NCBI GenBank assembly: GCA_030681645.1
Contig: JAUXRX010000049.1
Span: forward strand, 248,001 to 312,000
Length of the DNA: 64,000 nucleotides
Reading direction: 5' to 3'
From: Archangium sp.
Lineage (GTDB): Bacteria > Myxococcota > Myxococcia > Myxococcales > Myxococcaceae
Shown: piece after piece, positions 52,302-62,918 of the stretch
Layout of the letters: each line of letters begins with the position of its first letter
Numbering within the stretch: the first letter of the stretch is position 1
Position numbers and translations under genes: made by a program
The notes under the pieces: generated by a model
What the model was told of the DNA's origin: nothing
The model's database searches: none
The model's input: only the letters and a program-made list of their open reading frames with translations

Positions 52302-52384
52302 AAAAGGGGACAGGCTACTTATTGCCGGGCGGTCGGCTCGCCGAGAGATCAGGTGCGACGGCAATAAGTAGCCTGTCCCCTTTT
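52302..52384. repeat. 25-bp perfect inverted repeat between convergent genes
   Basis: Arms AAAAGGGGACAGGCTACTT + ATTGCC (52302-52326) and GGCAAT + AAGTAGCCTGTCCCCTTTT (52360-52384) are perfect complements over 25 bp with a 33-nt loop; the right side continues into TTTTT. The GGGGACAGG...CCTGTCCCC core resembles termini seen with REP-associated (RAYT/IS200-like) elements. It can terminate transcription from both sides; no transposase gene is present. Confidence 0.8.
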
Positions 52385-52385
52385 T

Positions 52386-53579
52386 CTAGGCCGTCACCAC
52401 CAACCGCCGGCCGGCCGAAAGCGCCACCGCCACGCTGAGCAACTGCACCACGCCCGCTGCGATGAAGACGGCGGTGTAGGCCGCGCCGCGCTCCAGCCCC
52501 GCTGACAGCATCGCGCTCGAGACCGCGCCCGCGAGCAGCGAGCCCAGGAACATGCCCAGCGTCCCCGCGGCGTTGAGCACCGCCATCGCCGACGCGCGCG
52601 CCGTGTCGGGCACCGCCTGCGCCGCGAGCCCCAGGCTCGGGCCGTAGATGGCCGCCGACGCCAGGCCCGCCACCGAGAGCACCACCACGATCAACCGCAC
52701 CGGCGCGAAGGGCAGCGCGATGTACGACGCGGAGTACAGCAGCGCGCCCAGCGCGATCAGCTTCCAGCGATCGACCCGATCACCCAGCCGCGCCATGGGC
52801 CAGGTGCCCAGCGCGAAGATCATCAGGAACGCCGAGAACCACCCGTTCACCTGCGAGTCGGGCACGCCCAGCACGTGGTGCCCGTAGAGCTGCAGGGGCA
52901 CGATGAAGGCGCCCACTGCGAAGCGCTCGAGGCCCACCACGATCGTCGGCCCGCGCAGCAGCGGCGCGTCGAAGACGAGGGAACGGAAGGTCACCTGCGA
53001 CTGCTCGGCGTCCGTCGAGGCCGGCAACACCACCAGCGCCACCAGGCCCGTGAGCACGCCGATCACCCCGCCCACCAGCAGCGGCAAGCCGGGGCTCGTC
53101 TTCGCCAGCACCGCGCCCAGCGGAATGCCGATCAGGATCGACAACACCACCGCGCACCCCACCACCCCCATCGCCGCCGGCGACTTCGACTGCCTGCGGA
53201 TGGTGCCCATGAGGATCGAGACGGCCGCGATGTAGACGGCGCCCTGCAGGAAGCGCAGCCCCAGCAGCAGCCACACCGGCGGCGAGAGCGTCACCCCCAG
53301 CAACAGCGCGCCATCGAGCATCGCCGAGACGCCGGCCACCAGCCTGCGCTTGCCCATTCTCTCGGCGCGCACCGCCAGCAGCGGCCCACCCACCACCGCG
53401 CCCAGCAGGTTGACCGCGATGAAGGCGTGCATCAGCCACTCGGCGCCCGGCCAGCCCGCGGTGACGAACGAGCGAACCACGGGGATGACGATCGTCCCGG
53501 GGAGCATCGCCCCGAGCACCAGCAGCGCCCCCAGCCACAGGCGCGCGGTGCCTCGGGCTGGGAGATGGGGCGTCGACAC
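52386..53579 (-). CDS. MFS transporter
   Basis: 397 residues from GTG 53577-53579 (GGGAAGG upstream). About 12 transmembrane helices; loop 2-3 has the MFS signature region AERMGKRRLVAGVSA (G-x-x-x-R-R-like) and a central loop separates the two bundles. Motifs GIPLGAVLAK and LGDRVDRWKLIALG fit the repeated half-structure. Substrate not readable: could be a drug, sugar or metabolite exporter. It converges with the Cys-rich gene across the 25-bp inverted repeat and diverges from sdhC. Confidence 0.85.
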   Translation of the reverse strand: MSTPHLPARGTARLWLGALLVLGAMLPGTIVIPVVRSFVTAGWPGAEWLMHAFIAVNLLGAVVGGPLLAVRAERMGKRRLVAGVSAMLDGALLLGVTLSPPVWLLLGLRFLQGAVYIAAVSILMGTIRRQSKSPAAMGVVGCAVVLSILIGIPLGAVLAKTSPGLPLLVGGVIGVLTGLVALVVLPASTDAEQSQVTFRSLVFDAPLLRGPTIVVGLERFAVGAFIVPLQLYGHHVLGVPDSQVNGWFSAFLMIFALGTWPMARLGDRVDRWKLIALGALLYSASYIALPFAPVRLIVVVLSVAGLASAAIYGPSLGLAAQAVPDTARASAMAVLNAAGTLGMFLGSLLAGAVSSAMLSAGLERGAAYTAVFIAAGVVQLLSVAVALSAGRRLVVTA

Positions 53580-53754
53580 GGGCCCTTCCCTAACAAACCC
53601 GGGCCCCGCAGCGCGAGGCATCACGATTGCTACTAGTGGGGCTCACGATTTCGCTTGTCGATTCATGTCCCGAACGGCAAACGCCCCCCCTGATCCGCGC
53701 AGGCCGCGTTACCAGACCCGCGAAGGCGCACCCTCCCCTGGAAGGACGAGAGCG

Positions 53755-54476
53755 ATGGCAGATGCGATGGAGTTGAAGCGCGATTCGGCAGGGGAAACCC
53801 TGCTCGGCTCGCTCTGGAAGTTCATGACGAGCTCAGTCGGCTCGAAGGTGGTGATGGCCATCACCGGCCTGGGGCTGGGCCTGTTCATCGTGGGCCACCT
53901 CGCCGGCAACCTGCTGGTCTACGCGGGGCGCGACGCCTTCAACAGCTACGCGACCACGCTGCAGGCCACCAAGCCGCTGGTGTGGGGCACGCGCATCGCG
54001 CTGCTCATCGGCTTCCCCCTGCACATCCTCACCGCGATCCGCTCGGCGCAGCTCAACCGCGCCGCCCGCCCGGTGGCCTACGCGCACGGCCCGAAGTCGC
54101 CGGCCAGCGCGGCCTCGAAGACGATGCTCATCAGCGGCGCGCTCTTCCTGGCGTACTTCCTCTACCACCTGGCCCACTTCACCCTGCACCTCACCGGGCC
54201 CCAGCCCACCGCGCTGCTCGCCAGCGGCGGCTACGACGCGTACACGATGCTGGTGATGGGCTTCCAGCAGCCGCTCATCGCGCTGCTCTACGTGGTGGCG
54301 ATGGTGCTCCTGTCCGCGCACATCTCGCACGGCATCTACAGCCTCTTCCAGCACCTGGGTCTCTGGGGCGCGAAGTGGACTCCCTTCCTCAAGAACGCGT
54401 CGCTGGTCGTGGGCTACGGCCTGTGCGCCGGCTTCGCCTCCATTCCGCTCGCCGTCCTGCTGGGGTTCATCAAGCC

Positions 54477-54480
<4 letters not shown>
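53755..54480 (+). CDS. sdhC: Succinate dehydrogenase / fumarate reductase cytochrome b subunit (type B)
   Basis: 241 residues from ATG 53755. Five helices with the four histidines typical of diheme type-B enzymes: [44 protein letters not shown] and [18 protein letters not shown]. This single-subunit cytochrome b transfers electrons between SdhB and menaquinone in the membrane. ATGA overlap with sdhA indicates translational coupling. Upstream intergenic 53580-53754 carries no certain promoter. Confidence 0.9.
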
Positions 54481-56383
<1,903 letters not shown>

Positions 56384-56387
<4 letters not shown>

Positions 56388-57142
56388 GCGAGAAATTGAT
56401 GAAGCTGAAGCTCCACGTCTGGCGTCAGCCGACGAAGGACCAGCCTGGCGCGATGAAGGACTACGTCGTCGAGGGCATCTCGGAGCACATGTCGTTCCTC
56501 GAGATGATGGACACCTTGAACGAGCAGCTGATGAACAAGGGCGAGGAGCCGGTCGCCTTCGATCACGACTGCCGCGAGGGCATCTGCGGCATGTGTTCGA
56601 TGGTGATCAACGGCGTGCCCCACGGCGGCCACAAGGGCGTGACCGTGTGCCAGCTGCACATGCGCCACTTCAAGGACGGCGACGCGATCTTCATCGAGCC
56701 GTGGCGCGCCAAGGCGTTCCCGGTGCTCCGCGATCTGGTGGTCGACCGCCAGGCGTTCGATCGCATCGTGGCGGCGGGCGGCTACGTGTCGGTGGCCACC
56801 GGTGGTGCGCCTGACGCCAACGCGTTGCCCATTCCGAAGAAGGAAGCGGACCTGGCGATGGACGCGGCGGCCTGCATCGGCTGCGGCGCGTGCGTGGCGG
56901 CCTGCAAGAACGCGTCGGCGATGTTGTTCGTCGCGGCAAAGGCGTCGCACCTCGGGCACCTGCCCCAGGGCGAGGTCGAGCGGTACGAGCGCGCGAAGAA
57001 CATGGCCATGCAGATGGACGCCGAGGGCTTCGGCACGTGCAGCAACCTGTCTCAGTGCGAGGCGGTCTGCCCGAAGGAGATCAGCGTGCGCGTGATCGCC
57101 GAGTTCAACCGCGACCTGATGAAGGCGCAGCTCAAGGGTTGA
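56384..57142 (+). CDS. sdhB: Succinate dehydrogenase / fumarate reductase iron-sulfur subunit
   Basis: 252 residues from GTG 56384. The 2Fe-2S site is [16 protein letters not shown] with a later Cys; the 4Fe-4S and 3Fe-4S sites are [16 protein letters not shown] and [15 protein letters not shown]. Electrons pass from SdhA flavin to the heme subunit through these. The order sdhC-A-B and overlaps show one operon. Unlike many type-B enzymes the N-terminus is slightly extended. A palindromic repeat begins 8 nt after the stop. Confidence 0.97.
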
Positions 57143-57149
57143 AGCTCTC

Positions 57150-57197
57150 GTGTCTCCCTCTCCCCCGCGGGGGAGAGGGTCGGCGAGAGGGCGAACC
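57150..57197. repeat. Palindromic GC repeat, copy 6
   Basis: Perfect CCCTCTCCCCCG/CGGGGGAGAGGG at 57156-57179, flanked by GTGTCT on the left and TCGGCGAGAGGGCGAACC on the right, nearly identical to copy 1. It follows sdhB. Confidence 0.9.
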
Positions 57198-57280
57198 GGT
57201 GATGGTGAGCCCTGAGTCCTTCCCACCGGGAGCGCCCCTGCGGTAAGGGCACCTCTCAACTCAACCTCAGGACTACCGCC

Positions 57281-58231
57281 ATGCGCATCATCGTCACCGG
57301 CTCGCTCGCCTACGACTACATCATGAACTTCCCGGGCAAGTTCGCGGACCACATCCTCCCGGACAAGGTCCACATGCTCACGGTGAGCTTCCTCGTCGAC
57401 TCGATGAAGAAGATGCGCGGCGGCACCGCGGGCAACATCGCCTACACGCTGGCGATGCTGAACGCGAAGACGGCCGTGGTGTCGGCCGCCGGCCAGGACT
57501 TCGCCGAGTACCGCGACTTCATGACGGGCAAGGGCATCGACGTGCGCGGCATCAAGGTGGTGCCCAACGAGTTCACCGCGTCGTGCTTCATCAATACCGA
57601 CCAGGCGAACAACCAGATCGTCGCGTTCTACCCGGGCGCGGTGGTGCACGCGCGTGAGGTGACGCTCGCCTCGCTCGGCCTCGAGAAGGGCGACTGGGTG
57701 ATCATCAGCCCCACGGATCCCGAGTCGATGGCGAAGCACACCGCCGAGTGCAAGAAGGCCGGCGTCAGCTACATCTTCGATCCGGGCAAGCAGGTGCCGC
57801 GGCTGGAGAAGGCGCAGATCCTCGCGGGCCTCGACGGCTGCGCGGCCTTCGTGGGCAACGACTACGAGTTCGGCATGATGGCCAAGTCCACCGGCCTCAC
57901 CGAGCAGCAGCTCTTCGACATGGCGCCGCTCACGGTGATGACGCGCGGCGATCAGGGCTCGCGCTTCATCGTGAAGGGTCAGCCGGTGGTCGAGATCCCG
58001 ATCGCGAAGCCGACCTCGGTGGTCGACCCCACGGGCGCGGGTGACGCGTACCTGGGCGCGCTGGCGTTCGGGCTGGCGAAGAAGCTGCCCCACGCCGTCA
58101 CCGGCCGCATCGCCGCGCTCGCCGCGACGTACGCGATCGAGCTCAAGGGCTGCCAGGAGCACTTCTTCTCGGTCGACGACTTCGCCCGCCGCTACCAGAC
58201 GACCTTCGGCGAGACGCTCAACCTCGGCTGA
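57281..58231 (+). CDS. PfkB-family carbohydrate/nucleoside kinase (adenosine-kinase-like)
   Basis: 316 residues from ATG 57281. RGGTAGNIAYTLAMLN is the PfkB signature 1 region, GQDFAEYRDF follows, and DPTGAGDAYLGALAF near residue 259 is signature 2 with the catalytic Asp in GAGD. The N-terminal MRIIVTGSLAYDYIMNFPGKF is typical of adenosine/sugar kinases found near adenosine salvage. Substrate not proven: adenosine, or a sugar, is possible. The stop overlaps the next ATG (TGATG). Confidence 0.85.
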   Translation: MRIIVTGSLAYDYIMNFPGKFADHILPDKVHMLTVSFLVDSMKKMRGGTAGNIAYTLAMLNAKTAVVSAAGQDFAEYRDFMTGKGIDVRGIKVVPNEFTASCFINTDQANNQIVAFYPGAVVHAREVTLASLGLEKGDWVIISPTDPESMAKHTAECKKAGVSYIFDPGKQVPRLEKAQILAGLDGCAAFVGNDYEFGMMAKSTGLTEQQLFDMAPLTVMTRGDQGSRFIVKGQPVVEIPIAKPTSVVDPTGAGDAYLGALAFGLAKKLPHAVTGRIAALAATYAIELKGCQEHFFSVDDFARRYQTTFGETLNLG

Positions 58232-59085
58232 TGAGGGTCCTGTTGCTGCTGGCGGTGGGCCTCGCGCTCACCGCGGGTGCGGCGACGAAGGTCGAGCCGT
58301 GGACGCCCCTCTTCGAAGGGGTGGCGTTCGCCCGCGGTGAGGCCGACGATCCACGCCTGCAGAAGGTCGCGGTGGTGCGCGTCGATCTGCAGGCACCCGG
58401 CGTCAGCTTCCTGGTGACGCCGGACAACGGCAAGGCACCGAAGGAGACGACGAGCGAGACCACCAGCCAGTTCCTCGAGCGGAATCGCCTTCAAGTCGCG
58501 ATCAACGCCAACTTCTTCGATCCCTGCTGTGACGAGGGCGAGAAGGACGTGCTGGGCCTGGCGGTCTCGCGCGGCGTGGTGGTCTCACCTGCTCGAGTGA
58601 CGGGCATCGGCGCGGTGGCGCTGTGCATCACGAAGGACAACCGCGCGCGCTTCACCAGGACAGGCCCGGCTTTCTCCACCGGCGACGTGTGGACCGCGGT
58701 GGCTGGCTCGGCGCTGGTGCTGGTCGGTGGGCAGAAGCCGCTGCTCGCAGACTCGGCGTTCGACAGGACCCTCCACCCGCGCACGGCCATCGGCCTGTCC
58801 GCCGACGGGCGTTACCTGATCCTTCTCGTCATCGACGGGCGCAGGCCGGGCCACAGCGAGGGCGCCACCATGGACGACGTCGCCACCTGGCTGCTCCGCT
58901 TCGGCGCGAGTGAGGGGCTCAACCTCGACGGGGGTGGTTCCACCTCTCTGGTCCGCGCGGACGGCGAGAAGGTGGTGCCGCTCAACAGGCCCAGCGGTGC
59001 GGCACTCGGCACGAGCGAGAACGGGGAGCGATCGAACGGGAACAACCTCGGCGTCTTCGCCCGGCCGCTCGCTGGGAAGGAGTGA
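58231..59085 (+). CDS. Exported phosphodiester glycosidase (NAGPA-type)
   Basis: 284 residues, ATG 58231 overlapping the kinase stop. Signal peptide LLLLAVGLALTAGAA. The fold signatures are HPRTAIGLSADGR, GASEGLNLDGGGSTSLV and GNNLGVFA, as in the mannose-6-phosphate uncovering-enzyme-like family. These enzymes split GlcNAc-1-phosphodiesters or related sugar phosphodiesters; substrate is unknown. Start and end overlap neighbours by one to four bases, so it is in the PfkB operon. Confidence 0.85.
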   Translation: MRVLLLLAVGLALTAGAATKVEPWTPLFEGVAFARGEADDPRLQKVAVVRVDLQAPGVSFLVTPDNGKAPKETTSETTSQFLERNRLQVAINANFFDPCCDEGEKDVLGLAVSRGVVVSPARVTGIGAVALCITKDNRARFTRTGPAFSTGDVWTAVAGSALVLVGGQKPLLADSAFDRTLHPRTAIGLSADGRYLILLVIDGRRPGHSEGATMDDVATWLLRFGASEGLNLDGGGSTSLVRADGEKVVPLNRPSGAALGTSENGERSNGNNLGVFARPLAGKE

Positions 59086-59381
59086 ACGTGTCGCTCGAGA
59101 AGGGCGAGGTCGAACGTTCCATTCGCGAACTCGGCCTTGCCGAGCAACTCCGGGCCATTCCGGACGACGAGGCCAGACGGCTCTGGGAAACCGTCGAGGA
59201 CCGCTTCGCCGACAAGAAGGGTGCCCGATGGATCTGGGAGCACCACCGCGTCCCCTCATTTTCACGCCAGTTCCGCCACAGGCTCCTCTCGTCACGCCAC
59301 ACGCGCGGGCCCCGGTTACTTGTCATCAAAGAGGACACGCTTTCGAGGCCCCTCCCCACTCCCCGCCACCCGCGAGCCTGA
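59082..59381 (+). CDS. Small unrecognised protein, end uncertain
   Basis: 99 residues from GTG 59082, whose GTGA overlaps the preceding stop. The front part (SLEKGEVERSIRELGLAEQL, IPDDEARRLWETVEDRFAD) has proper helical composition and high third-position GC. From about residue 60 the sequence becomes Arg/Ser/Pro-rich and overlaps 56 nt of an opposite-strand ORF. The gene is probably real but its 3' part may be decayed or its frame shifted. No family is recognised. Confidence 0.5.
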   Translation: MNVSLEKGEVERSIRELGLAEQLRAIPDDEARRLWETVEDRFADKKGARWIWEHHRVPSFSRQFRHRLLSSRHTRGPRLLVIKEDTLSRPLPTPRHPRA

Positions 59382-59634
59382 CCCGGAACCCGGTCTCACT
59401 CGCCTCCTCCAGCTTCACCACGCAAGCCAGCACCGCTTCGAAGTCCTCCTCCGCCTCCGCGAAGCGCTCGCGTGCGTGAACGCGAAGCGCGCCTTGGGGA
59501 TCGGTGGCCTGCGTCAGCGCGAGGGCGCGCTCCAGGCGCACCGCTGCTTCCGTCTTCTGCTGCTGTTGCCTCTCCCGGAGCGCGATCGTCTCTGCGGACT
59601 CGGCCCAGCCTTCGGACTGGTGGGCTCGCAGCAA
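59326..59634 (-). CDS. Small helical protein downstream of the MCE gene
   Basis: 102 codons from TTG 59632-59634. No strong ribosome binding site was found. The translation is rich in Glu, Ala and Gln with heptad-like spacing (TIALRERQQQQKTEAAVRLE, FAEAEEDFEAVLACVVKLEEA), which suggests a helical coiled-coil protein; codon usage is GC3-high and gene-like. It lies 24 nt past the MCE stop, in the same reading frame as that gene, so it could also be read as a C-terminal extension if the stop were suppressed. Unknown function. Confidence 0.45.
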   Translation of the reverse strand: MLRAHQSEGWAESAETIALRERQQQQKTEAAVRLERALALTQATDPQGALRVHARERFAEAEEDFEAVLACVVKLEEASETGFRVRLAGGGEWGGASKACPL

Positions 59635-59658
59635 CTCGCCCAGGCCCGAGCCTGACCT

Positions 59659-61212
59659 TCAAGGCGTCGGGAGCACCGGCAGCAGCGACTTGATGTCGGC
59701 GTCGGTGAAGTACACGCCCGCGCCCACGAAGAAGTCGCGGCCGCTGATGAGCCGGTTGGTGAGCGCGTCGCGGTTCTGCGTGTTGAGGATGTCGTCCATG
59801 CCGGCGTTCACGTACACGTGCTCGAACGGCGTGAAACGAACCGTCGCGCGCAGGCGCGGGAAGCGCAGCGCCTCGATGGAGAAGTTGAACGCGTCGACCT
59901 TCAGCACCAGCGCGTCTTCGAGGTAGCGCGAGTACCAGGGGAAGCGGATGGCCACGTTGAGGTCGGCGCCGATGCCGCCCGTCGACTCGATGATGCCGAA
60001 GCGCAGCGTGAGGAACGAGTAGCGCTTGGCGAACTGGGCGCTGAACTTGATCGACTCGGTGGTGATCGTCTGCTTCTGCACCACGGGGTCGCCGGCGTTG
60101 GGCGGGTTCTGCTGCAGGTAGACCGTCTCGACCTTCCCGCGCGGGTCGTCGATCGCCTCGATCAGGTAGTACTTGTCGGGCTTGGGCACGAGGCGGATCT
60201 GCAGGAACGTCTTCGCCGCGCTCTGGGTGATGAAGTAGTCGGCCTTCACGCCCACCTCGACCTCCATGCCGGTGAGGCGGCCCGCGTAGTCGGCGACGTC
60301 TTCCACCGTCTCGGTGAGCTTCTGGCCGAGGCGCTCGTTGCCCACCAGCGCGCCGAGCGCACCTTTTCCCTCCTTCACACCGTCGGTGATCTCCTCGATG
60401 TTGGTCATCGAGCGGTCGAGCTTCGCGAGCGTCTCCTTGATGCTGGTGGCGGCGTCGCCGATGTCACCCTCGTTCTCGCCCACCACCTTCTTGATCGACG
60501 CCATCACGTCGCGCACGTCCTTCGAGATGACCTCGATGTTGGTGACGATGCGCTCGATCGACTCGGACTCCTTGCCGGTGAGGCGCTTGATGTCGCCCGA
60601 CACCGCCGAGACGTTGGCGAGGATCTGGTCGAGCTTGCCCGCGCTGTCGGCGATCATCTTCTGCATCGCCTCGGTGAGGGCGACCAGGTTCTTGACGATC
60701 GCCTCCATGCTGCCCTGCCCCGACTCGCCCCCGAGCACGGTCTTGAGCGAGCTGGTGACGGCCTGCACGTCGGCCGTGATGGCGCTGAGCGAGCCCATCA
60801 ACTGCTCCATGCCGGCCGCGTCGAGCACGCGCTTGATCTCGTCGCCGTCCTTGAGCTCTTCGAAGTTCTCGGTGCCCGGGGTGAGGTCGAGCATGTAGTC
60901 GCCGAGCAGCGACTCGGACCGCTTGGTCAGCGTGGCGTCGGTGCGCACGTGCAGATCGCGGCGGATGCGCATCGTGATCTTCGCCCTGATGCCCTCGAGG
61001 CGGATGTCGATGATCTCGCCCACGCCGATGCCGGCGATCTGCACCCGGCTGCGCTGGTTCAAGCCCGACGCGTCACGGAAGTAGCCGAAGACCGTCACGC
61101 CCTCGTCCTTCTCCATGCCGCCCTTCTTCACGAAGGTCAGGAAAAAGAAGAGGATCGCCCCGGCGGCGATCACCAGCAGCCCGACCCGGAATGGCGTGAC
61201 GAATTTCTTCAC
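59659..61212 (-). CDS. mlaD: MlaD/MCE-family lipid transport protein
   Basis: 517 residues from GTG 61210-61212. One N-terminal transmembrane anchor (RVGLLVIAAGAILFFFLTFV) then the single MCE domain, VTVFGYFRDASGLNQRSRVQIAGIGVGEIIDIRL (in family words FRDASGL and VQIAGIGVG). A long helical stretch (160-320) with repeats of SLSAITADVQAVTSSLK and similar follows; then a beta-rich C-terminal domain (FLTLRFGIIESTGGIGADL). MCE proteins form hexameric periplasmic tunnels for phospholipids or sterols. The extended C-terminus is longer than E. coli MlaD (183 aa), closer to PqiB/YebT- or myxobacterial forms. It belongs to the mlaE-mlaF-mlaD cluster. Confidence 0.85.
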   Translation of the reverse strand: MKKFVTPFRVGLLVIAAGAILFFFLTFVKKGGMEKDEGVTVFGYFRDASGLNQRSRVQIAGIGVGEIIDIRLEGIRAKITMRIRRDLHVRTDATLTKRSESLLGDYMLDLTPGTENFEELKDGDEIKRVLDAAGMEQLMGSLSAITADVQAVTSSLKTVLGGESGQGSMEAIVKNLVALTEAMQKMIADSAGKLDQILANVSAVSGDIKRLTGKESESIERIVTNIEVISKDVRDVMASIKKVVGENEGDIGDAATSIKETLAKLDRSMTNIEEITDGVKEGKGALGALVGNERLGQKLTETVEDVADYAGRLTGMEVEVGVKADYFITQSAAKTFLQIRLVPKPDKYYLIEAIDDPRGKVETVYLQQNPPNAGDPVVQKQTITTESIKFSAQFAKRYSFLTLRFGIIESTGGIGADLNVAIRFPWYSRYLEDALVLKVDAFNFSIEALRFPRLRATVRFTPFEHVYVNAGMDDILNTQNRDALTNRLISGRDFFVGAGVYFTDADIKSLLPVLPTP

Positions 61213-61229
61213 AACGTGCCCACTCTGCC

Positions 61230-62009
61230 TCAGTTCTTCCCGAACCACGTCTGCAAAAACAGCTTCGCGCCGGGGTGCTGGGAATGGCGCAGCGTCGAGG
61301 GGTGCCCCTGGTCGACGATCTCCCCCTGGTAGAGGAAGGCGATGTTGTCGGCCACCTTGAAGGCCGAAGCGATGTCGTGGCTGATCACCACCGAGGTGAC
61401 GCCCAGCTGCTTCTTCGCGTCCAGGATCATCTCGTCGACGTAGTCGGTGGTGATGGGGTCGAGGCCGGTGGTGGGCTCGTCGTAGAGCACGATCTTCGGG
61501 TCGAGCACGATCGCGCGTGCCAGGCCCACGCGCTTGCGCATGCCTCCCGAGAGGCTCGCCGGGTACTTGTCCTCGACGTCCTTGAGGCCGACGATCGCCA
61601 GCTTGTCGCGCACGATCTGCCGCATCTTCGTCTCGCCCAGCTCTTTGCGGTGCTCCCGCAGCGCGAAGGACACGTTCTCGTAGACGGTCATCGAGTCGAA
61701 GAGCGCGGCGGCCTGGAAGACCATGCCGAACTTCTTGCGCAGCTGCTCGAGCTGCTCGGGGCCGAAGGGCACGATGTCTTCGCCCTCGACGATCACCTTG
61801 CCGCTGTCAGGCTTGAGCAGGCCGATCATGTGCTTCATCAGCACGGTCTTGCCGCTGCCGGATCCGCCGAGGATCACCAGCGTGCTGCCCTCGGGGACGC
61901 TCAGGGTGATGCCCTTGAGCACCTGGTGCCCGCCGAACGACTTGTGCAGGTCGACGATCTCGATGATCGGCGCAGTGCCTGCCGGGTTGGTCTTGTCGTT
62001 CGAGGCCAT
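61230..62009 (-). CDS. mlaF: MlaF-type ABC transporter ATPase
   Basis: 259 residues from ATG 62007-62009, TGATG overlap with mlaE. Walker A LGGSGSGKT (48-55), signature YPASLSGGMRKRVGLARA, Walker B KIVLYDEPTTGLDP and VVISHDIASAF for the H-loop. MlaF powers the MlaE permease and MCE protein for lipid movement across the periplasm. No mlaB or mlaC gene is adjacent. Confidence 0.93.
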   Translation of the reverse strand: MASNDKTNPAGTAPIIEIVDLHKSFGGHQVLKGITLSVPEGSTLVILGGSGSGKTVLMKHMIGLLKPDSGKVIVEGEDIVPFGPEQLEQLRKKFGMVFQAAALFDSMTVYENVSFALREHRKELGETKMRQIVRDKLAIVGLKDVEDKYPASLSGGMRKRVGLARAIVLDPKIVLYDEPTTGLDPITTDYVDEMILDAKKQLGVTSVVISHDIASAFKVADNIAFLYQGEIVDQGHPSTLRHSQHPGAKLFLQTWFGKN

Positions 62010-62827
62010 CAGTGGAGCATCACGCCGACGAAGTAATCGAGGATGAAGATGCCGAGCGCCGAGGTGACCATCGCCTCGGTGGTGGCCTGGCCCACGCCCT
62101 TCGAGCCGCCGCTCGCGTTGTAGCCCTTGAAGCAGGCGACCAGCGCGATGAAGAGCCCGAACACCGCTCCCTTGATCAAGCCCTCCGAGATGTCCTCGGG
62201 GTCGAGCCACTGCTGGGTGCGGGTGATGAAGGTACCGGCCGACAGCCCCTTGACCGTCACGGCCACGAAGTAGCCGCCGGTGAGCCCGAGCAGGTCGAAG
62301 ATCAGCACCAGCAGCGGCACCATGATCAGGCCGGCCAGCACCCGGGGCACGAGCAGGTACTGGATGGGGTTGACGGCCATCGTCTCGAGCGCGTCGACCT
62401 GCTCGGTGACGCGCATGGTGCCCAGCTCGGTGCACATCGCGCTGCCGGCGCGCATGGTGACCATGAGGGCGGCGAACACGGGGGCGAGCTCGCGGGTGAT
62501 GGTGAGCGAGACCGTGGGGCCGACGAGGCTCTCGGCGTTGAACAGGTCGAACGCGCGCCAGCTCTGGTGGGCGAAGACCATGCCCGAGAAGACCCCGGTG
62601 AGCGCCACGATGAAGATCGACCCGACCCCGACGAAGTCGAGCTGGGCGAAGAGGTTCTGCACCCGGTACGGGGGCCGCACGGACCACTTGATGACCTGGA
62701 AGAGGAGATCGGCCAGGCCTCCGATCTGTTCCACGAAGCGGTAGACCCCGGCGCCGAGGCTCTCGATCACCGTGTACAGCACGGACGGTTTCGGGGGTTC
62801 TGCGGGGCTGCCGGTCTCCGACGACAT
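62009..62827 (-). CDS. mlaE: MlaE-type ABC transporter permease
   Basis: 272 residues from ATG 62825-62827 (a GTG 12 nt earlier is an alternative). Five or six hydrophobic helices, e.g. IFIVALTGVFSGMVFAHQSW and LLVLIFDLLGLTGGYFVAV, with the DUF140 marks ELAPVFAALMVTMRAGSAMCTELGTMRVTEQVDAL. MlaE is the inner-membrane channel of the lipid transporter. It starts the operon. Upstream, 91 nt, is divergent from the zinc-ribbon gene. Confidence 0.93.
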   Translation of the reverse strand: MSSETGSPAEPPKPSVLYTVIESLGAGVYRFVEQIGGLADLLFQVIKWSVRPPYRVQNLFAQLDFVGVGSIFIVALTGVFSGMVFAHQSWRAFDLFNAESLVGPTVSLTITRELAPVFAALMVTMRAGSAMCTELGTMRVTEQVDALETMAVNPIQYLLVPRVLAGLIMVPLLVLIFDLLGLTGGYFVAVTVKGLSAGTFITRTQQWLDPEDISEGLIKGAVFGLFIALVACFKGYNASGGSKGVGQATTEAMVTSALGIFILDYFVGVMLH

Positions 62828-62918
62828 GAGCGCGGGCACTGTATGCCACAGGCTCCCCCGAACAAGCGGGCGCTTGCCCCTTCACGCGCCCCCGGTTTCT
62901 GTTATTCGCCTCGCCGAA

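Noticed and set aside
52302-52384. Insertion sequence
   Set aside because: Only the inverted ends are present; 33 nt cannot hold a transposase and no target duplication is evident.
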